A stretch of DNA of 12,032 bases from Ktedonobacterales bacterium (GTDB lineage Bacteria > Chloroflexota > Ktedonobacteria > Ktedonobacterales > JADMIN01): assembly GCA_025450405.1 (NCBI GenBank), contig JANWHL010000211.1, positions 1-12,032 on the forward strand. The letters are read 5' to 3'. Position numbers and translations under genes: made by a program. Each line of letters begins with the position of its first letter. The first letter of the stretch is position 1. Shown piece after piece: positions 6,952 through 12,032 of this stretch. The notes below the pieces were generated by a model. It had not been told where the DNA came from. It ran no database searches and saw nothing but the letters and a program-made list of their open reading frames with translations.

Positions 6952-7119
6952 TTAGCGTGCGAGCCAGCCATCCAACATCATGTCCGCCAGCCGGACAGCC
7001 AGGGTTTGTCTCACCTCGCTTCGTTGCGGCTCCGGGATCCCGTGCACGCTTTGCGCCAGGCCCACCAGAGCGCCATCGCCGCCGGGCGCCTTGACGGCGG
7101 CCGATCCGCCTGGTATACC
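6952..7119 (-). pseudogene. Possible remnant of a regulator gene's 3' end
   Basis: On the minus strand a frame without a credible start runs from just after a TAA inside operator C to a TAA at 6954-6952. Its last third reads like a natural helical C-terminus (for example RQTLAVRLADMMLDGWLAR before the stop) with mostly G/C third positions, in the style of TetR-family C-terminal helices. The front part is not protein-like. It could be the decayed end of an older regulator gene once co-oriented with the exporter, or chance open sequence in GC-rich DNA. Confidence 0.25.
7091..7119 (+). promoter_or_regulatory. Promoter of tetR
   Basis: TTGACG (7091-7096), a 17-bp spacer, and TATACC (7114-7119) preceded by TGG form a near-consensus housekeeping promoter, the best in the window. 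Transcription would start near 7126, inside the operator palindrome, leaving about 36 nt of leader before ATG 7162. Confidence 0.7.
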
Positions 7120-7135
7120 TTACCATGTGGTAAGG
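7118..7135. promoter_or_regulatory. Operator site C (perfect 18-bp palindrome at tetR)
   Basis: CCTTACCA TG TGGTAAGG: perfect 8-bp arms. It overlaps the end of the -10 box and covers the expected transcription start, an arrangement typical of TetR autorepression. Confidence 0.82.
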
Positions 7136-7161
7136 CACTTGTGCTGGTGGAGCTCACGCGG

Positions 7162-7785
7162 ATGGAACGGCCGGCCAAACACGACGGGCGCACGACGGAC
7201 ACGCGCGCACACATTGTCCGTGAGGCGGAGCGGCTGTACTACCAGGGGGGCTACGCGGGCATCCGCCTGCAAACCGTCGCGGATGTGCTGGGGCTGACCA
7301 AACCCGCGCTGTTCCACCACTTCCGGAGCAAACAGGATCTGTTTTGCGCCGTCTTGCTGGATATGCTCGCCGCGCGGCGCGAGCGGATCGAGGCCGCCAT
7401 CGCGGCGACACCCGACACCGCGGGCCGCCTCCGTGGCATCTTGCTGGCCCTGGCTGGGATGCCGTTCTTCGATCCGATGAAATTCCTGACCGACGAACGC
7501 GGCAAACTGCGCCCCGAGCAGGCGCGCGATGTAGAGGAGGGCTTCGCGCGCGCGATTCAGGAGCCGATCGCGCGCGTCTTGGAGGAGGGCATGGCGGCGG
7601 GCGTCCTGCGGCCCCACCGGCCGATGCTCGGGGTCATGATCTTCCTCAATCTCGCGATGCTGCTCCCCTCCCCAGGGCACCCCAACCCGCGGCTCACCGG
7701 CGCGGTGGACCTGCCCACCTATGTGGATGAGCTGCTCGCGTGCTTCCTGCGCGGCGTGGGCGGCACCCCACCCCGAACGGCATAG
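7162..7785 (+). CDS. TetR-family transcriptional repressor
   Basis: A 207-residue TetR-type regulator. The N-terminal DNA-binding domain (about 14-62) has the standard layout: HIVREAERLYYQGGYAGI, then the recognition part TVADVLGLTKPALFHHFRSKQDLF (38-61). The rest is the helical ligand and dimer domain, whose ligand cannot be predicted. Family members repress neighbouring exporters until a small molecule binds. Start ATG 7162 has GGAG 9 nt ahead (7149-7152) and fits the predicted transcription start near 7126; an in-frame GTG at 7141 would leave almost no leader. It lies between two exporter genes, divergent from the MmpL-type gene and 149 bp ahead of the MFS gene. Related palindromes in front of these genes and of the P450 suggest it controls all of them as well as itself. 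Confidence 0.93.
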   Translation: MERPAKHDGRTTDTRAHIVREAERLYYQGGYAGIRLQTVADVLGLTKPALFHHFRSKQDLFCAVLLDMLAARRERIEAAIAATPDTAGRLRGILLALAGMPFFDPMKFLTDERGKLRPEQARDVEEGFARAIQEPIARVLEEGMAAGVLRPHRPMLGVMIFLNLAMLLPSPGHPNPRLTGAVDLPTYVDELLACFLRGVGGTPPRTA

Positions 7786-7872
7786 TCGGACCGCGACTCC
7801 CGACGACCCCACCCCGACACGCGATCCCCGTCATCTCTGATAGCGCATCCCGCGTCACCCCATCGCTCGAAA

Positions 7873-7890
7873 ACTAACCTATTGGTAAGT
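7873..7890. promoter_or_regulatory. Operator site D upstream of the MFS exporter
   Basis: ACTAACCTATTGGTAAGT: an 18-bp inverted repeat matching at seven of nine pairs, with its two half-sites spaced as in site C. The right half TTGGTAAG is close to the consensus. It lies 45 bp before the GTG start of the MFS gene. The rest of the 149-bp gap (7786-7934) shows no gene or clear promoter boxes. Confidence 0.65.
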
Positions 7891-7934
7891 CAGCTATCCC
7901 CTGGCATTCGGCCAGCGGCGGACTGGAGGGCAGC

Positions 7935-9482
7935 GTGAAACGGTGGCCATACAAATGGCAAGTCGTGGCCTCGGTAATCTTCGGCACATTCATGGTCATT
8001 ATGGACGCCACGGTCGTCAACGTGGCCCTGCCCACGTTGCGCACCGTCTTCGCTGGCAGCGGCGGCGGCGACATCGGCCAGGTGCAGTGGGTCATCAGCG
8101 GATTCGTCCTGGCCATCGGCATCGTCACGCCCATGGCGGGATTGCTCGCCGACCGCTTTGGCATCAAGCGCGTCTATCTGGCGAGCCTCCTGGGCTTCAC
8201 GCTCGCGTCCGCCTTGTGCGGTCTCGCCCCCAACCTACCGGCGCTGATCGCCTTCCGCATCCTCCAGGGGCTCGCGGGCGGCTCCGCGCTGCCGCTGGGC
8301 ACGGCGCTCCTCTTCAGCGCATTTCCGCCTGAGGAGCGCGGCCAGGCCTTCGGGGTCTTCGGCATCCCACTGGTGGTGGCCCCGGCGCTCGGCCCCGTGG
8401 TCGGCGGGGCGCTCGTCGAATACGCGAGCTGGCGCTTCATCTTCTTCGTCAACGTGCCCATCGGGCTCCTCGGCGTGGGCATTGGGACCTGGCTCCTGCG
8501 CGAGAACAAGCGCGAGGGCCGCGTCTACATCGACTATGTGGGGGCCCTCCTCGCCATCCTGGCCTTCGCCGGCATTCTGTACGGCCTCTCGAACGGCGCG
8601 CCCCAGGGCGCGACCGGACCCGGGCAAGCCGGGGCGGCCGCCGCGACGAGTGGGTGGTCGAGCACGCCGGTGCGCGCCGCTATCGGCATCGGCCTGGCGT
8701 CGCTGCTCGCGTTCATCGTCTGGGAGGTCCGCAAGAAGGGCGATGCCTTGCTCGACGTGCGGCTCTTCCTGCGGCCCACCTTCACCATCGCTAACCTCAT
8801 CGGCTGGATCAGCGTGATCGGCTTCTTCGGCGCGGAGTTCCTCCTGCCGCTCTACCTCCAGATCTTGCGCGGCCTCACGCCCCTCCAGACCGGGCTGCTC
8901 TTGCTGCCCCTCGCGATCTCCAGCGGCATCCTCTCGCCGTTCATCGGTATCGTGCAGGACAAGATCGGCCCGCGCTTACTGGTCGCGGCGGGCTTCGGTC
9001 TGCTGATTTTCAACACGTGGCAATTCTCATTGCTCTCCCTGACCGAGCCCTATCTCAACATCATGGTTCTGCTCGTGGTGCGGGGCGTGGCGCTGGCCCT
9101 GGTGCTCCAGCCCACGCTGCTCGCCGGGCTCAGCGGCATCGCGCCCGCCGCCCTGCCGCGCGCCAGCTCGCTCGTCAACGCCAGCCGCTCAATCTTCCAA
9201 TCCCTTGGCGTGGCCATGCTGGCAACCATCCTGGCGACCGTCACGGCGGACCAGCTCAGCACGTTTCGCGCGCCCCCACCCGCCGCCTACCCGCCACCCG
9301 CGGACTACCCCCAGACGGTCGCGCATGCGGCAAGCGTCGCCTTCAGCCATGCGTTCCTCGCGGGGCTGAGCCGCGCGTACTTCCTCACCTTCATAGTCGC
9401 GTCGGCGGCTTTCGTGGTCGCCCTGTTGCTCCCTGGCTGGCCGTTCCGGGATAAGCCGCCGGCCGACGACATCGCGCGCTGA
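7935..9482 (+). CDS. DHA2-family MFS drug/metabolite exporter (EmrB/QacA type)
   Basis: A 515-residue proton antiporter, the usual length for 14-helix DHA2 transporters. Visible family motifs are MDATVVNVALP in the first helix (23-33, D24), motif A GLLADRFGIKR (69-79), motif B RILQGLAGG (108-116), and the antiporter motif C across 143-158 with the GP pair in APALGPVVGG. A Gly/Ala-rich loop (about 221-243) links the central helices. Such pumps expel hydrophobic compounds through the inner membrane; no HlyD/EmrA-type adaptor gene is present in the window. The GTG start at 7935 has GGAGG 5 nt ahead. The gene follows tetR in the same direction after 149 bp, with its own operator (site D), so it probably has a separate promoter. 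A weak hairpin follows the stop. Confidence 0.93.
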   Translation: MKRWPYKWQVVASVIFGTFMVIMDATVVNVALPTLRTVFAGSGGGDIGQVQWVISGFVLAIGIVTPMAGLLADRFGIKRVYLASLLGFTLASALCGLAPNLPALIAFRILQGLAGGSALPLGTALLFSAFPPEERGQAFGVFGIPLVVAPALGPVVGGALVEYASWRFIFFVNVPIGLLGVGIGTWLLRENKREGRVYIDYVGALLAILAFAGILYGLSNGAPQGATGPGQAGAAAATSGWSSTPVRAAIGIGLASLLAFIVWEVRKKGDALLDVRLFLRPTFTIANLIGWISVIGFFGAEFLLPLYLQILRGLTPLQTGLLLLPLAISSGILSPFIGIVQDKIGPRLLVAAGFGLLIFNTWQFSLLSLTEPYLNIMVLLVVRGVALALVLQPTLLAGLSGIAPAALPRASSLVNASRSIFQSLGVAMLATILATVTADQLSTFRAPPPAAYPPPADYPQTVAHAASVAFSHAFLAGLSRAYFLTFIVASAAFVVALLLPGWPFRDKPPADDIAR

Positions 9483-9490
9483 TCGCGCCG

Positions 9491-9514
9491 CGGCCGAGGT
9501 TCCCGGCTTGGCCG
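9491..9514 (+). terminator. Hairpin after the MFS gene, possible terminator
   Basis: CGGCCGAG (9491-9498), an 8-nt loop, CTTGGCCG (9507-9514): an 8-bp stem with one G-U pair, 8 bp past the stop. There is no T-run behind it, so termination would be inefficient or Rho-assisted. Confidence 0.4.
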
Positions 9515-9621
9515 TCACCTCCGACCAAGTAAGCGCCACAGTGCCGATCGAGCCCGAATAAGGGGCCAGTGAGGGGGACCATCCACCGACCGCCCACGGG
9601 GCCGTCTCGCGCTTGCGCTCG

Positions 9622-9647
9622 CACCGTGTACCATCACCGTGTACCAT
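9622..9647 (+). repeat. 13-bp perfect tandem repeat
   Basis: CACCGTGTACCAT occurs twice in direct succession (9622-9634, 9635-9647) in the gap between the convergent MFS and lipoprotein genes. The remainder of that gap (9483-9700) holds no gene I can support. Confidence 0.9.
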
Positions 9648-9700
9648 CGTCAAGAACGGCTCACAGCGGAAGCGCGCTCCCGGTGAAAGACTCTGCGCGG

Positions 9701-10327
9701 CTATGCGCCGGATGGGCCACCGCACACCGCGCCCGGCGCTGGCGGTAGATAGGCCATCGGCGCGCCATTCGCTCGGTGAGCGGGCACGGCGATTTCGTCC
9801 GCGTGCGAGAGCCCAGCGCTGATCGACGCGTCCTCCGGATTCAGCCAGAGCGGGTAGCGCCCCAGGCTCCCGGTCGCCGGGCCGCTCAGATACCCGCCCG
9901 CGATGTCGAAGCGCGCGCCGTTGCTCGCGTCGACGAAGCCGAGGCAGGCGGGGTCATAGGTCACGAGGCCACCGCCTGGCGCCCGATCGTCGAGGGCCAC
10001 CCACCACACCCCCACGGCGCCGTGCACGGCGTCGGGGCCCAGCGAGGCGAGGTTGGTTTCGGGGATGAGGATGTGGACGAGGATGAGGTGATAGTGCGGG
10101 ATGAGATAGACGCCGCTGTCAGGCCGCACGGCGCTCGCGCTGGGAGTGGGCGCCCAGGCGACGGCGGGGAATTCGTCGACCGCGCCCAGTGGCGTGACCA
10201 GTCCGTGGAAGGTGGTACAGCCCGCCAGCGCCGCGAGCGCCAGCACACCGGCGATCGCTCCCACGAACCCCAGCCGGTGGCCGCGCCGGCGCGCACGTCG
10301 ACGCGCCGGCCCGCTGGATGGCAACAC
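9701..10327 (-). CDS. Lipoprotein with a degenerate Rieske-like domain
   Basis: A 208-residue predicted lipoprotein. An Arg-rich n-region (9-18) and a hydrophobic stretch (about 20-35) lead to a lipobox LAGC with C37 as the lipidated residue. Residues about 107-160 read like a Rieske fold: WWVALDDRAPGG, then YDPACLGF, then FDIAGGYLSGPATGSLGRYP, the last block matching the usual end of Rieske domains. The iron-sulfur ligands are missing: the first box has C128-L-G instead of Cys-x-His, and the second Cys-x-x-His pair is absent. It is thus unlikely to bind a [2Fe-2S] cluster if the resemblance is right; otherwise it is an uncharacterised lipoprotein. The GTG start at 10327 has GGAGG 5 nt ahead. 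It lies downstream of rho on the same strand, separated by 174 bp containing three hairpins. Confidence 0.75.
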   Translation of the reverse strand: MLPSSGPARRRARRRGHRLGFVGAIAGVLALAALAGCTTFHGLVTPLGAVDEFPAVAWAPTPSASAVRPDSGVYLIPHYHLILVHILIPETNLASLGPDAVHGAVGVWWVALDDRAPGGGLVTYDPACLGFVDASNGARFDIAGGYLSGPATGSLGRYPLWLNPEDASISAGLSHADEIAVPAHRANGAPMAYLPPAPGAVCGGPSGA

Positions 10328-10359
10328 CCCGACCTCCCTGGATACTCACTCCATGCGAC

Positions 10360-10378
10360 GGGTCTCCCCCAGAGACCC
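10360..10378. other. Perfect inverted repeat, 7-bp stem
   Basis: GGGTCTC (10360-10366), loop CCCCA, GAGACCC (10372-10378). It lies about 33 bp before the lipoprotein start, so it would fold in that gene's leader. Confidence 0.65.
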
Positions 10379-10392
10379 TCTGAAGACGCGTC

Positions 10393-10411
10393 GGGCGTCC
10401 ACCGGACGCCC
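10393..10411. other. Perfect inverted repeat, 8-bp stem
   Basis: GGGCGTCC (10393-10400), loop ACC, GGACGCCC (10404-10411). It is the most stable of the three hairpins between rho and the lipoprotein gene. On the minus strand no T-run follows it. Confidence 0.7.
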
Positions 10412-10469
10412 CTACCAAGCCTCCGGCGACGAAGGTCATCGGCGTGGCCTGGGCGGAGACGGCAGACGA

Positions 10470-10487
10470 GGGCCACCGGCGTGGCCC
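10470..10487 (-). terminator. Hairpin behind rho, possible terminator
   Basis: GGGCCAC (10470-10476), loop CGGC, GTGGCCC (10481-10487): a perfect 7-bp GC stem starting 14 bp past the rho stop. It lacks a T-run, so it may be an mRNA 3'-end stabiliser rather than an intrinsic terminator. Confidence 0.4.
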
Positions 10488-10501
10488 ATCTGGAATCGGT
10501 G

Positions 10502-12032
<1,531 letters not shown>

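Larger units (their letters stand above)
6829..7161. other. Divergent control region between MmpL exporter and tetR
   Basis: 333 bp without a supported complete gene. From left to right it holds the exporter's leader and ribosome site, operator site B in a short AT-rich island (about 6901-6926), a possible broken coding remnant on the minus strand (6952-7119), the tetR promoter (7091-7119) and operator site C (7118-7135). I could not identify a convincing -35/-10 pair for the exporter; its promoter is expected near site B. Confidence 0.7.

Noticed and set aside
6655..7161. Long N-terminal extension of the TetR regulator
   Set aside because: It would cross the promoter, two operators and the exporter's start; the TetR domain begins normally after ATG 7162.

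Overview
The window is GC-rich bacterial DNA, densely coded and strongly biased to G/C in third codon positions. The gene mix is a CarH-type B12 photoreceptor, a carotenoid-type glycosyltransferase, class II-like P450, large exporters, and a Rho factor with a long Gly/Gln/Arg-rich N-terminal tail. This suggests a Chloroflexota-like (for example Thermomicrobia-related) or Deinococcota-like organism. That placement is inference; no ribosomal RNA is present to settle it.

Left part (1-2974, plus strand): an apparent operon of a MerR/CarH B12-dependent light sensor, a divergent PlsY-like membrane acyltransferase and a family 2 glycosyltransferase ending in a WKGRxY motif typical of carotenoid or hopanoid glycosyltransferases. 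The last two genes are translationally coupled (GTGATG overlap). A plausible job is light-controlled glycosylation and acylation of a carotenoid or other isoprenoid. The tail of carH carries a 49-bp tandem duplication that shifts its reading frame.

Middle part (2993-9482): a P450 and an MmpL/RND exporter on the minus strand, then a divergent TetR regulator and a DHA2-type 14-helix MFS exporter on the plus strand. Four related TTACCA...TGGTAA inverted repeats lie in front of exactly these four transcription units. One is a perfect 18-bp palindrome directly behind the -10 box of tetR, and one lies between the -35 and -10 boxes of the P450 promoter. I read this as a self-contained TetR regulon that couples oxidation by the P450 to export by two unrelated pumps. 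The inducer and substrate are unknown.

Right part (9701-12032, minus strand): the Rho transcription terminator, whose 5' end probably lies beyond the window, then a 174-bp gap holding three perfect GC-rich hairpins, then a small lipoprotein. The lipoprotein resembles a Rieske domain that has lost its iron-sulfur ligands. The intergenic gaps at 7786-7934 and 9483-9700 hold one operator and a hairpin plus a 13-bp tandem repeat respectively, and no gene that I can support.
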